64,000 bases of DNA from Kitagawia praeruptora. Its lineage: Eukaryota; Streptophyta; Magnoliopsida; Apiales; Apiaceae. Position 1 is the first letter of the stretch, and each line of letters begins with the position of its first letter. The translations under genes and the position numbers were made by a program. The DNA lies in contig CM075354.1 in the NCBI GenBank assembly GCA_037693485.1, forward strand, positions 65,829,501-65,893,500, read 5' to 3'. Under the pieces are notes generated by a model that saw only the letters and a program-made list of their open reading frames with translations, was not told the DNA's origin and searched no databases. Positions 48,117 to 60,070 of this stretch are shown piece by piece.

Positions 48117-51100
48117 TAAAATCATCTGTTTTGCAGGGCAAGAAACAGAAGCAGGTCATGTGGATCATCGACAGTGGATGCTCCAGGCACATGACTGGTG
48201 ATATAGCCCTGCTATCATATTTTGTGGAGAAATCCGGCCCAATCATAACTTTTGGAGACAACAGCAAAGGTTACACTGTGCGACATGGCTGTTTGGAAGT
48301 TGGAAATGTTGTCATTGAAGATATTTCTCTTGTTGATGGATTGAAGCACAACCTACTCAGTGTCAGCCAGTTCAGTGACAGGGGATTCAAGGTTGATTTT
48401 GATATGATGGTTTGTGATATCTATCACAAGAAAGATCGAAGCGTCTCTTTGAAAGGAGTCAGGAAAGGAAGCTTGTTTGTTGCAGACTTAAATTCTGTCA
48501 ATAAAGACAAGGCTTAATGTTTTTAAAGTAAAGCATCTGTTGGTGAAAGCATGCTTTGGCACAAGAAGCTCTCACACCTCAATTTCAAGAACATGAATAT
48601 TCTGATGAAGAAGGATTTGGTGAGAGGACTACCTCAACAGGAATTCTGTCAAGAAGGACTATGTGAGGATTGTCAAATGGGCAAATTGAAAAGATCTGTG
48701 CACAAATCAAAGCAAGTGAATACCAACACTGAGCCACTCAAATTGATTCACATGGATTTGTTTGGTCTAGTAAATGTTCAATCTCTTGCAAGAAAGAGAT
48801 ATGCTCTGGTAATGGTGGATGACTACTCAAGGTATACTTGGGTGAAGTTTTTAGAGACAAAGGACGAAGCTGCTCAAGAAATCATTGATCACATAAGAGT
48901 TCTTGAAAGAACCCCCAATGCTCAAGTTCAATATCTGAGAAGTGACAATGGTACTGAGTTCAGAAATGCCACTCTAGGGAACTTCTGTAAAGAAGAAGGC
49001 ATTGTCCAACAATTCTCCACTGCCAGGACACCACAACAAAATGGAGTTGTAGAAAGGAAGAACAGAACTCTCATCGAAGCTGCGAGAACTATGTTGAATG
49101 ATTCTAAATTACCAACATACTTTTGGGCAGAAGCCATTAATATGGCTTGTCACACACAGAATAGAACCTTGATCAACAAGACTCATGGAAACACTCCTTA
49201 CTATTTGTTAACAGGAAAGAAACCTACTGTCAAGCACTTTCATGTATTTGGAAGTAAATGTTTCATGATGATTGACAACCATGAAAGAAAAGGAAAGTTC
49301 GATGCTAAAGCTTATGAAGGCATTTTCATGGGATATGGTTTGGAGAGGACTGCCTACAGAGTTTATGTCATTGATCACAAAGTCATTGAAGAAAGTGTGA
49401 ATGTCACATTTGATGAAACAAAATTCCCAGGACTGCAAGAGGATGGACAAATGGAGCCTCTTAGATTTGAAAATCAAGGGTATTTGGAAGAAGAAGAAAT
49501 TGCTGATGAACCTACTGGTACTCAGGATATTGAGTTTGAAAGAATTGTTGTCAACACTAATGATGCTACTCAAACTCCAGCTCAATCTCAGACTATAACA
49601 GCTAATCATCAGAATGAGAATGAGTCTGGAGATGTTGAAGAACATGAAGGAGAGAACATCAATAGTGGAGAGTCAACACCTCAAAGAGGAAATGATGAAG
49701 CAGATCAAGAAAGGAGCTTGCCCAGAACCACTAAGTGGAACAGAGATCACACTAGCAATCTAATCATTGGTGATCCCACTACTGGTATAAGGACGAGAAG
49801 AAATATTTCTGCTGACAGCATGTTTTCATGTTTCCTATCTCAAACTGAGCCAAAGTCAATTGATGAAGCATTGTTGGATTCAGATTGGGTGATAGCCATG
49901 CAAGAAGAGCTGAACCAATTTGAGAGAAACAATGTATGGAAGCTGGTCCCCAGACCTAAAGGGAAGTCAATAGTTGACACAAAGTGGGTTTTCAGAAACA
50001 AGTTGGATGAAAGTGGAAATGTGACAAGAAACAAGGCAAGGCTAGTAGCCAAAGGTTACTGTCAATAGGAAGGGATCGACTATGATGAAACATTTGCCCC
50101 TGTTTCCAGACTTGAAGCTATACGAATATTCTTAGCTTATGCTGCACACTGTAACTTCAAAGTGTTCCAAATGGATGTCAAAAGTGCCTTTCTTAATGGA
50201 GAATTAGAAGAGGAAGTGTATGTTGAACAGCCACCAGGATTCGAGGATGCTGAATTGTATGACTTTGTCTACAAGCTATTCAAAGCACTTTATGGATTGA
50301 AGCAAGCCCCTCGAGCTTGGTATGAAACTCTATATACTTTTCTCATTGAGAATCAATTTACAAGAGGTGTAGTGGACAAGATACTGTTCTACAAGCACCA
50401 TGGCAAGGACATCATTCTGGTTCAGATTTATGTTGATGACATAATCTTTGGTTCTACAAATGAGAAGCTGTGTGAAAAGTTTTCATCTCTTATGAAGAGC
50501 AAGTATGAGATGAGCATGATGGGAGAACTGTCATTTTTCCTAGGTCTACAAATTCATCAAAAGGATGATGGCATCTTCATAAGCCAATCGAAATATGTCA
50601 GGGAACTCCTCAAAAAGTTCAACCTGGAAGATGCATCACCTGCCAAGACACCTATCTCTACTGCAACCAAGCTGGATTTGGATCCTAAAGGAAAGAAAGT
50701 GGATTCTAGTACCTACAGAGCATGGTGGGATCATTGCTGTACCTAACTGCTAGCAGACCAGACATTATGTTTGCTACATGTCTCTATACAAGGTTTCAAG
50801 CTGATCCAAAAGAATCACACTTAGTAGCAATCAAGAGAATCTTTAGATATCTCAAAGGCACTCCAAATTTAGGCCTTTGGTATCCTAAAGATACTGGATT
50901 TGACTTGGTTGGTTATTCAGATTCAGACTATGTTGGATGCAAGATTGACAGAAAAAGTACAACAGGAAGCTGTCAATTTCTTGGTGGAAGATTAGTGTCA
51001 TGGTTTAGCAAGAAGCAGCATTCTGTATCTACCTCAACTGCAGAAGCTAGATATATCGCAGCTGGAAGTTGCTGTGCTCAAATTCTTTGGATGAAAAATC

Positions 51101-51363
51101 AGCTAATGGATTATGGCTTGGAGTTGTCCAATATTCCTATCTATTGTGATAACACCAGTGCCATAGCTATCTCAGACAATCCAGTTTAACACTCCAGGAT
51201 AAAGCACATTGATATCAGACATCATTTCCTAAGAGAGCATGTTGAAAGGAGAACTATGAAGCTGATTTATGTTCCAACAGAAAAGCAACTTGCAGAAATC
51301 TTTACGAAGCCACTAGATGAAGCAACCTTCAACAGGTTGGTAAGTGAATTGGGAATGCTATAA
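48098..51363 (+). pseudogene. Copia3 protease-integrase-reverse transcriptase-RNase H
   Basis: Protease has IIDSGCSRHMTG, with DSG at 48170. The pre-integrase motif is LWHKKLSHLNF. Integrase keeps Asp (HMDLFG, 48754), Asp (RSDNGTEF, 48944) and Glu (VVERKNR, 49052), with D35E spacing. Reverse transcriptase has [26 protein letters not shown] and YVDD (50429-50440). RNase H has YSDSDYVG and ends KHIDIRHHFLREH. Defects are a stop at 48515, a TAG for Gln at 50066, a one-base frameshift near 50725 and a TAA at 51187. All catalytic residues remain, which suggests recent loss. Confidence 0.93.
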
Positions 51364-52777
51364 ATCTGGTATGTTAAATTACTAGTTTTTACATTTTCAA
51401 GGTGGTTAAAATTGCAGCTCGTGACCTTAACTTTCAATGTTACTGTCATGAGAAGTTACTGTCCTATGTGCTACTTGTTTATTTGACAGCATGTCTGCTT
51501 TGACTATGCTAAATTCAATCACATGTCTATTTTAATTTTTGTAATGAGTAGTCACGTGACTTTAACTTACTTCATACGCGTATTTAGTGATGAGTATTCG
51601 TGTCATTTGAAATGACCCCCGGGTATATGTCAGTCTTTTTAACTTAAAGTTTAGTTACTTTATTAAAAAGAAGAGTTTGGGAAACTGAAACGTCACCTAA
51701 GGTCCTATAAAATGTACACGAGACTAAATATCATTTCACACTCAATCACTCACGCCTTGAGAAAGAAAAGGAGGACATCTACAATGGAGAACAAGGATGT
51801 CATTTCTCATAAGCCAAAGGTCTGGTGTGAACCAGGTCATGAAGAGGAAATAGAGGAGCTCTTCAAAGTAATAGATGAAGCGCTGGAAGAAGATTTGGCA
51901 GAGAAAGAGAAAGCTGCCCAGGACAAGGTCGAGAAGGATCTTGAAGACTGGTTGGAAATGCTAGTCTTCGTCGAGGTTCTTCTTCAGGCAGAAGGGCTAA
52001 CCAATGAAACAGTTCAAGTGGAACTGTATGAGCTTGCTTCTGATGATGAAGAAGATGTATATTATTTTTAATGATAAATAAAAGGAATCTTTTCATCTCT
52101 TGCACTGTTCATGCTTTTTCTGCTAGATTCCCTTTACCTTGGTTATCTGCTGGGTAATGCATGTGTCTGTTTTTCTTGTTTGTGTGTATGGATGTTTGTG
52201 GATGTGTGCCAATAATTAACAAATATGTGCCTAAATCGATTAAAATGCTATTTGGTAATTTTTGCTTAAGCAATAAACAAAGTCGATTAAAATTCTTGAC
52301 ATAAATTATTTCCGCTTAAGTTGCTGTCAATAAGTAAAGATGCTGTCACGAAGTGCCTTGACAGCAAGTTTCTTAGACGACACAATGGAAAAAGTCTTGT
52401 CATGAAATTTAAAGGAAATTGTATAAATTGCTTAATGATGACAGTATGTTTTTGCAATGATATTCTATCAAGCAAAACCTGCTGTCATCCTCTCAAAATT
52501 ACTAATGAATTTGTTACAGCGCACAGGTTACTTCCAAGATTAGTGGACCGAATTAATTGGGATTTTACCTCCACGATGTACAGCCACTAAAAAGTAACTA
52601 CCCACGACACCACGTGACTGATTAATGGGCTAAGACATAGTTACTTTCCCTTTCTCAGTAAGACATTTGCTATTTTCATGTAAGCAACGGTCAAACACAC
52701 AAACACATAACTTTCAACAAAACCTCTCTCTCTCTCTCTCAAAAGCAAAAACCTCTCTCCAAAGCTCAAAGAAAGAA
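51364..52777 (+). other. Copia3 spacer between pol and the extra ORF
   Basis: 1.4 kb holding the small ORF at 51784-52071 and otherwise noncoding. TATAAAAT is at 51706. Seven TGACAG/CTGTCA hexamers occur. A CT-repeat leader (52728-52740) precedes the ATG of the long ORF. The layout looks like internal leader sequences for separate 3' messages, but this is inference. Confidence 0.5.
51784..52071 (+). CDS. Small acidic ORF of Copia3, 95 residues
   Basis: The ATG at 51784 was preferred to one 72 bp upstream because it follows the TATA-like element (51706) by a normal leader length. The protein is MENKDVISHKPKVW and then a run rich in Glu, Lys and Asp (EEEIEELFKVIDEALEEDLA), probably helical or coiled coil, ending DDEEDVYYF. 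No domain, signal peptide or membrane segment is visible. It lies between pol and the long extra ORF of a retroelement. It is one of few undisturbed frames in this element, but too short to prove it is used. I do not recognise it. Confidence 0.4.
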   Translation: MENKDVISHKPKVWCEPGHEEEIEELFKVIDEALEEDLAEKEKAAQDKVEKDLEDWLEMLVFVEVLLQAEGLTNETVQVELYELASDDEEDVYYF

Positions 52778-55700
52778 ATGGCACCCAAACAATCCTCTTC
52801 TCAGACCAACTTTGCTGGTATTCTCACTGCTGGAGATGCTGGTGAATGATATAAAGGACTCGTATCCTTTATCAACAAGTCCTATCTGGGTCATGCTATA
52901 ACATCTACACCATCTTTGAACCTGGAAAGACTTGAAGAATTCTGGAAAACTGTCTATGTTCCAGGAGGTGCAGGTAAAGACACCATACAATGCACAATCA
53001 AAGGAATTACCTGCATCCTCACAATCAAAGGCATCAACGAAGCTTTGGGAACTGGACTGCAAGCAAAAGAATCATACAGGGAACTTGCAAGTGATGAAAC
53101 CCTAAAGAAGTTTTTCTTCAAAATTGGGTATTCTGGTCCTATTCTTGAAGAGGGTACATCAAAATGGTACTCAACTGGTGAAATGGACAGAAAGCATTTG
53201 AGAAAAGAATAGAGCATGATATTTGATGTCATGGTGAAGGTTTTCTCAACCAAAACCTCTAGATGGAATGGAATTCCCTCCTATATCAAGAAGCTTACTC
53301 ACTCTCTTGTCCATGGATACAAAGTGGATGTAGGAAAGTTGCTTATGAGTCAACTCAAGTCAGCTCTAAGCAGGAAGGTACATGTTTATCCTCACTTTCT
53401 TACTATGTGTTTGAATTTATTATGTGGTATTGATGATAATGCATCTCTCTCTATAGAATGCAATGTTTTGAAAAGAAATACACACACATCACTCAATTCA
53501 CAAAATTCAAATGCACATATTCCACTCTGTTTCACCAAGCACATGGTTGATCAAGAGCCTCATCTTGATGTAGCACTACCCTCTGGGTATAGTGTTTTCT
53601 CCCTTGAGAATGAAGCTGTATTAGACCCAAATTCAGCTAACCTACATTCTACTGCATACATTCCCATCAAATACTCTAGACAACCAAAGACCATAAAAAC
53701 AACCTTGCAAGAATCCAAGAAAAGACCCTTGGAAACTGGTGTTGGTAGTAGTTCTGAGAATGTTGAGGGAGTAACTGCACATGATGCAGCAAATAAGGAT
53801 GTTAGTCAAAGTGAACCCACAGTGGTTCCTCTTGAGCCTAAGAAGAAGAGAGCTAAGAGGGCCAAAGCCACTATCAGCCACCCCACAGTCTCACAAAAGG
53901 CTGTGGAGAGTAAAAGGGAATCAAACACATCCCTAGGTGCTTCTTCTCAACAAGAAGTATCTATTGAAGCTGGCCTGTCTCCCAAGACATCCTGTAAAGA
54001 GTCAGCACAACCTCATGTACTCACTCATGAGGAGCCTACACTTGCAGAAATGTACACAGAGATGGGGCACAGTGAGGGTCATGAAACTTCTACTCTTGAT
54101 GTTCCACAAGTTAACCCTGTGGAATAGCCAAAAATCTCTTCTGAACCATCACCTTCTTTATTCTCTAATCCATCAATTGTTTCTTCTCAATAACCTAGAG
54201 AAGGGGACAGTCCAATCCCTTTAGGTTTTGATCATCCATCTCAAGCCATGGATGAGCCCCCATCAAGTGGTCCACAAGAACCCATTTCTCAAAGTGAAAT
54301 GGATACCACTCACTCAAACACTGAGCTAGATCAAGATGGTACTCTGCCAGAAAATGAAACAGCCAACATCTTGGTCGAACTCCAAAGAGCAACTGACCTT
54401 CAGGAAGTTGCTATCACAGCCTCAGCTGCTATCAAAGACACCACAAAAGTTGCTTTCAACCAACCTATGGACAGTAACATTTTGGGTAAAGATGTTGTCG
54501 CCTCTAAACAGCTTGATCATGATGCTATCATTGTTGAAGATGCCTCAGATGATGATCAGCTAACTATCTCTGCTTTGAAGGTACAATCTAAACTTTCTAC
54601 TTCTTCAACTAAAATGCATGCAAGTACTGCTCATACCCATGCATCTAGGATGAGTGAGGGAGTGAAAAGAAAAAGAGAGATAAAAGAAAATAGAGGTGAG
54701 CATAAAAATGAGAGGCAGCCAAACGAACAGGCAAAAGGTGAGGGACTTGAGCATGTCCAGAGTGAAATGGAGGGAACCCCACATACAAAGGCACTAGGCC
54801 TTGAGAGTCATTCTGTGAGGAGTGATGAGATCACTCAGAAAAACAATGAGTGTGTGAGAAACCCCACAGCCTCCTTGCCCAAGTCTCTTCCTTCATATCC
54901 AAAAAGGCTGAGAACTGGTGGTCCTTCTAAACAAGCTGAATCAAGGTTGAAATCCCTTGAGGGCAGATGTGCATCCATGGAAGCTAAACTTGATGTTCTG
55001 TCCACTATGGTAGCTACTGGTTTTGCTGATATTCAACAAACTCTTCTCTCATTCTCTGTCATCCTTAGTGCTGCCAACTCAACTAAGGGGGAGAAAGTGG
55101 TAGATCAGAATGAGGGTAAGGGAGAGAAAGTGGTAGATCAAGATAAGAATGAAGCAAACCCAGTAGAGAAGGAGAAACAAGGTGGAGATGCAAGTGAGGG
55201 GGAGCCTACAAGTGAGGGGGAGCAAGTTTTGGAAGAAAAAGATGGAGATGAAAGTGAGGGGGAGCAAGAGAAAGAAGAAAGAAACTTTGGTGAAGAACTG
55301 AAGGCAGCAGGAGATGGTGAATTGTTTGAAGAAGAAATAGATGGTGAGGTAGTTCTGTTGTCCAAAGAAGTATTGGAGCAACTAAAGGGGACTCAAAAGT
55401 CTAAAAGAACAGTATTGCCTCCACTGAAAATCAATGAGCCAAATCCTGAGGAAGTCGAAGCTCCATTCCAGAAGTTGTAGAAGGAATGGAGAGAAAAAGA
55501 AATTCAAAATGCTCTGGGTAAAGGCAAAGGCAAAATGCCTGAGTATATGGACATATCTGCTGGCATATCTATTGGAACTACTTGGTCATATGGAAGTGAA
55601 TACGCCCTTGAAGATGCAGAACTGATGATGGTTGATCACATGGAGAGTACTTTGAACAACAAAGATGAAGAATTCAGTAAGTTGGTGGATGAATCAATTA

Positions 55701-57846
55701 GTGAAGCAGGGGGAGCTTTTACAAAATTGACATCAACGCTGAAGAGCAAGATAATAAGTATCTCTGTGAGAATCAACTTGGAAAGAAGATGGGTTGTTCA
55801 GGTTTATTTGCAAAATCGTTTGACCATATTCATCACAATGCAGCTATTACAAAGTTTGCATGATAGAGTACTCCAAGTCCTTGGAAACCTGGTAGTCAGA
55901 AATTCAACAACCTTCAATGATAGTCTGATAGCACAAATTAAAAGGATGGTTGAAGACAAACTCCCTGAGGTGATTCAAAATCCTTATGGTGAGTGTTTCA
56001 GAAGAGTTACAAAGACAGGAGCCAGAAGGTTGGATTTCTTACCACTAGATAGAATTTCAGGACTAAGCACTAAAACAATCATGACAGTGCTGAAGAAGCT
56101 TCTCAAATCCAGTATCACAAGTGAAAAGGTTAAACCTGTCAAAGATATTCATAGGCTGTTAGCAAAACGAGATGAGGAAATTAGCTCAATCATAAAGAAG
56201 TTGATCTTTGATGCTAATGCCAAGATGGGAGGAAGCTGCAACTATGTTGATACTTTGGATGATGATGAAGATGAAATTGGAGGAAATGGTGAACCTGGAA
56301 AACTCAGGAGTTCTAGGAAAGAAGCATCTGAGAATGTTGCTACACAAACTCAGGTGGATGCTACCCAAGAAGAGCAAGAAACTCCCAGTACTGAAAAGAA
56401 AGATGCTGTCAATGATGAAGGGGAGATAGAAATTTTTGAAGCCTTGGAGGCAAGTATCTTGAGATTAGTTGTGGAATGCTTTGATGTTGGAAAAGATACT
56501 ATCAACAAGGATACTGTCAAATTGGCTGAAGACACTGTCAAAAGCCAAATAGTCGAAGCTGTCAAAGTTGTTGTCATGAAAGATGCTGTCAAGGATCAAC
56601 TTGAAGAAACTGTCAAGGTACGAAAACTTGTCAAGAATTTCACTTCTAACCGAAGAAAGACAAGAGCCCAAGCCTATCGTACCACCAAGATAAAAGGGAA
56701 GACAGTTGCAGCAGCAAAGAAAAAGAAGCATGGAGCAGTTTTGATAGAGAAGCCCATCAACAAAAGAAAGGTAAACAGCTTTGAACGAATGAAAAGGTTT
56801 GCTGATGGGAGCATATCGTCTGTCTCCATAGAACTGGACCCAGTCAACAAAAATGTACGAAAGTATGATCTTAAGGACTGTGGAACTACATGTATAACTG
56901 TAGAGCCAGACTTAACTTTGGAGATAGTTTCACAAGTGGTAGACATGCATGATCTCTCATGCAAAAAGGTAAGGGTAAGGAGAAGAATTGATTTCTTCGT
57001 TTTGGAAAGGATGATCACTCTCATGGAAACAGACCAAAGTGTTTCCAGCAGTATCTTAGAGCATGTCAAAGAATACTATGCTCAAAGATATGCTGAATTC
57101 TATGAGACGTATGGTGATTGGAGAGCACATGATGATGCAGACCTTGAAGTCAGTTCTGATAGGGAACCAATGCCTGATATGGACCTTGTAGCAGTACATC
57201 GACCTTTCACAAGGGCTGGCATGGCTGAATATGAAGCAGAACAAGTTTATCAGGCTGTTAAAGCTAAATCATCCCAACCTACCAAACCTACCACATCTGC
57301 CAAACAAAGTGGTGAAGACTTTGAAGCTCAACTGAAGGAAGGCTACAAGAAGCTCAACAAGCTATTCAGTGAGGAAGCAAGTTATCAGCCCTGTGTACTG
57401 GATAATCCTCTGAGAATCAAGGATGACAAGCAAGAAATCTATGTTGATAGTTTTCACAAGCTGAGGACCAGTATACTGAAGGATCTCTACTGGAAAGTTG
57501 TTGGATCTACCCACAAGCTCGAAATGCTAGTTGCTTGGGAACTAGAGGTAATATTTGATCAGAGGAGAGATGAAGATCCAAGGCTAGACAGAAAAAGGAG
57601 AGAATCCTTAAATGCTTTTCCTGGAAGGAGGTTCAAATTCATCCAAGGAATTCTGAAGTTCAGAACTTACAAGTATGATTTGAAACTTGGTTTGATGTAA
57701 AAGATGCTGAAGTATTTACTTCTCGAGTGATACAAGGGTATATTGAAGACATTGAAGATGATGCCAAATCACCAGAAAAGAAGGCTTTAGTTGAAGACCT
57801 CAAAAAAGCAAGAATTGAAGCTCTCAAAAGAGAGGGAAAAATCTGA
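52778..57846 (+). pseudogene. Copia3 long extra 3' ORF, broken
   Basis: From the ATG at 52778 (MAPKQSSSQTNFAG) one frame runs about 4.9 kb with only scattered stops: TGA for Trp at 52847, TAG at 53210, TAG at 54125, TAA at about 54190 and TAG at 55478. A one-base shift near 57690 leads to the final TGA at 57846, about 1690 codons in all. The N-terminal 200 residues (LEEFWKTVYV, HGYKVDVGKLLMSQLK, VYPHFLTMCLNLL) resemble the putative plant transposon protein domain found in other plant retroelement ORFs. The middle is Ser/Glu/Lys-rich and disordered, with repeated GEKVVDQ and EGE units. The C-terminus is helical. No signal peptide or transmembrane segment is visible, so calling it an envelope is not supported. 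Confidence 0.7.
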
Positions 57847-58055
57847 ACAACTGGAGACTGCCAAAATCAAGCTAAGTTAAACTCTGATTTGCTCATTCTA
57901 TAGGAGCAATTGATTTGTAGTAAATTCATAAGCTTCATGTTCCAGATTTTTCTTTAACATTTATCAATTATAGTATTTCAGCTATTCTGATCTATGTTAG
58001 TTAAGTTGTCAGCAAGTTTTGATTGTAAATTTGTTGTTATTGTCCATAAAAACAA

Positions 58056-58067
58056 ATTGGGGGAGAT
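58056..58067 (+). other. Polypurine tract of Copia3
   Basis: AATTGGGGGAGA with final T directly before the 3' LTR; AATTGGGGGAGAT is the usual form in this Copia group. The stretch 57847-58055 is noncoding. Confidence 0.85.
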
Positions 58068-59120
58068 TGTTGGGATTTATGGGTGATAGCATAGAGACAA
58101 CTTAACTATATTTCCCTGTACTTAGTTTTTACTAAGTTGAACATACTGTCACAGCCATAATATGTCTTCGTATTCGAATAATTGTTGTCATGTAATAAAT
58201 GTATGATTTGGGAGAAGTTCATATGTTTGTTCAAGCCTCAAGGAATGCATCCAGAAGACAGCAAGAATAAAGGTTATTGTCATGTCCCTGACAGTAATGT
58301 TACAAAAAGACAAATGTTGCAAAGTCACGACAAAGCTACATTTGACAGCAACATTGGCCGAAGCAAGAGACAGTGACATTCTCACACTTGACAGCAAGTC
58401 TGGAGTTCTGACAGGAACATTGACGGGAGCTCGTACTGTCAACCAATGAATATTCCTTTGATAGCAGACTCTACGGTTAATGTTACTGTCACCTTGAATT
58501 ATTTGAATTGGGTATTTTCTCAGTCAAAGCCCGTGACAGGTTACATGTTTAAGAAACAGATTTGCTGCAACACACTATCGTTTGTAGCAGACCTGCAAGA
58601 CTACGACAGAAGCTTAAGAGATTCACAAGACAAGGCTGGTCAATTCGAGGAGCATGTGATATCCACATCTACTAGAATTGTATTAGCTGAAAATAGAAAG
58701 AATATAGGTTGTTTTACTTATAAGGTTTATCTTGTCTGTATAGCAATTAGGAAAGTCACATGGGTGTACAAATTGTAATGAGCTCCCACTTGAAAATGAC
58801 AGCAGCTCAACACCCCATGCGATAGGGACAACAGAGTATCTTAGTCTACTTAGATACATCTTAGATTCTTTTCTATTCATGTACACACACGAAACAATCT
58901 GTATCTATTGAGATATCGAAGCTGGAGAAACTCTCTCCAGGTTGTAGCAACACTTCACACAAAATAAATAAAACATTTATTTTGTGAGAAATCTTGTTTC
59001 ACTTATTGCTTGCATACATCTACTGATAATCTATAATCTTTACTTTCGTTGTTGATTTAAAGATTCGAGTTTATCAGTATTGCATTCAACCCCCCCTTCT
59101 GCAATACTCCGGGACCAACA
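58068..59120 (+). repeat. 3' LTR of Copia3
   Basis: 1053 bp, the same length as the 5' LTR. Nine TGACAG/CTGTCA hexamers occur. It is followed by CACAG (59121-59125), one base different from the left flank GACAG. Confidence 0.95.
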
Positions 59121-59290
59121 CACAGTATTGTGCATGACATGATTAGCTATTTCATATGCCAATCTGAAATTTTTAAGTGCTTGTTTTAGTACTTGTATTG
59201 TAAAACAGGTTACCTTGACGAACAGGTTCCTGTAGCATTGACAGTATGAATGTGAGTTGACAGAATATGCAGACTTTGATTGATTGATAC

Positions 59291-59412
59291 GAGCACGAGA
59301 AAAAGCCTCAGGTAGCTTCCTGAGCACGAGAAAAAGCCTCAGGTAGCTTCCTTAGCATGAGAAAAGCCTTAGGTAGCTTCCTGAGCATGAGAAAAGCCTC
59401 AGGTAGCTTCCT
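59291..59412. repeat. Four tandem repeats of about 31 bp
   Basis: Units begin at about 59291, 59322, 59353 and 59382 with GAGCACGAGAAAAAGCCTC or GAGCATGAGAAAAGCCT and end AGGTAGCTTCCT. The first two are identical; the last two share a C-to-T change and lose one A. Confidence 0.85.
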
Positions 59413-59833
59413 GGGAAGATTTGAATGAAAAGTCTCAGCTGACTGAGCACGACATTTTTGCTAAAAGCCCCTAAAGTCCTGACAAAAGGCACCTAAAGTC
59501 TTGACAAAAGGCACCTTTAAAGGAACCTGTATGGAGCCGAGACTGGCATACAGGAACCTGAAACTATATGTTTCACCCCTTCGTGGAGCCGCCATGGCAC
59601 GAGAGGAAGTGGGAACTTGTGTGGAGCCTAGACCGGCACGCTTGTTCTTAAAGAGAAGCCTAATAAGCTCTCCCTCATGTGGAACCGCCTCTGGCACATG
59701 GGAAGAAGGAATAAGTTCCTTAGCATTTACCTTCATAAGATGTCTAGCCTGACACATGAAGAAGATGAATTTGTGTGGACTCCCAGAACGGCGCATAGGT
59801 TCCTAGAATCGCCTCGAGGCAAAAGAAAAAAAA

Positions 59834-60070
59834 AGAACCAACATGCCTCGAGGCATGTTGGGACCTAGAGTTTAGGATTGGGAACCAATCAGGTGACCTT
59901 TCCAAGAGAAGAAAGGAACAAACATGCCTCGAGGCATGTTGGGACCTAGAGTTTAAGATTGGGAACCAAGCAGGTGACCTTTCCAAGAGAAGAAAGGAAC
60001 CAACATGCCTCGAGGCATGTTGGGACCTAAAGATTAGGATTGGGAGCCAAGCAGGCGACCTTTCCAAGAG
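59834..60070. repeat. Three 81-bp repeats, each with a 20-bp perfect palindrome
   Basis: The palindrome AACATGCCTCGAGGCATGTT lies at 59840-59859, 59921-59940 and 60002-60021. In the first and third units it extends to 24 bp. Each unit goes on with GGGACCTA.AG.TTA.GATT and GTGACCTTTCCAAGAG. Confidence 0.9.

Larger units (their letters stand above)
44414..59120 (+). mobile_element. Copia3, Sirevirus-like Copia element with a long extra 3' ORF
   Basis: Two 1053-bp LTRs (44414-45466 and 58068-59120) start TGTTGGG and end ACCAACA; about 30 differences give near 97 percent identity. Flanks are GACAG and CACAG, a target duplication with one mismatch. Initiator tRNA-Met primer site, gag, pol, a 1.4-kb spacer with a small ORF, a roughly 5-kb extra ORF and a polypurine tract follow in order, 14.7 kb in all. 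The gag type, the size and the extra ORF after RNase H are as in Sireviruses. Pol and the extra ORF carry several stops, so this copy is inactive. Confidence 0.93.

Noticed and set aside
52778..57846. Retroviral-type envelope gene
   Set aside because: Position fits the env-like ORF of Sireviruses, but no signal peptide, transmembrane segment or cysteine pattern is visible.
59834..60070. CRISPR-like array because of regularly spaced palindromic repeats
   Set aside because: Only three 81-bp direct repeats with similar, non-unique spacers inside a plant retroelement; no cas genes and a eukaryotic context.
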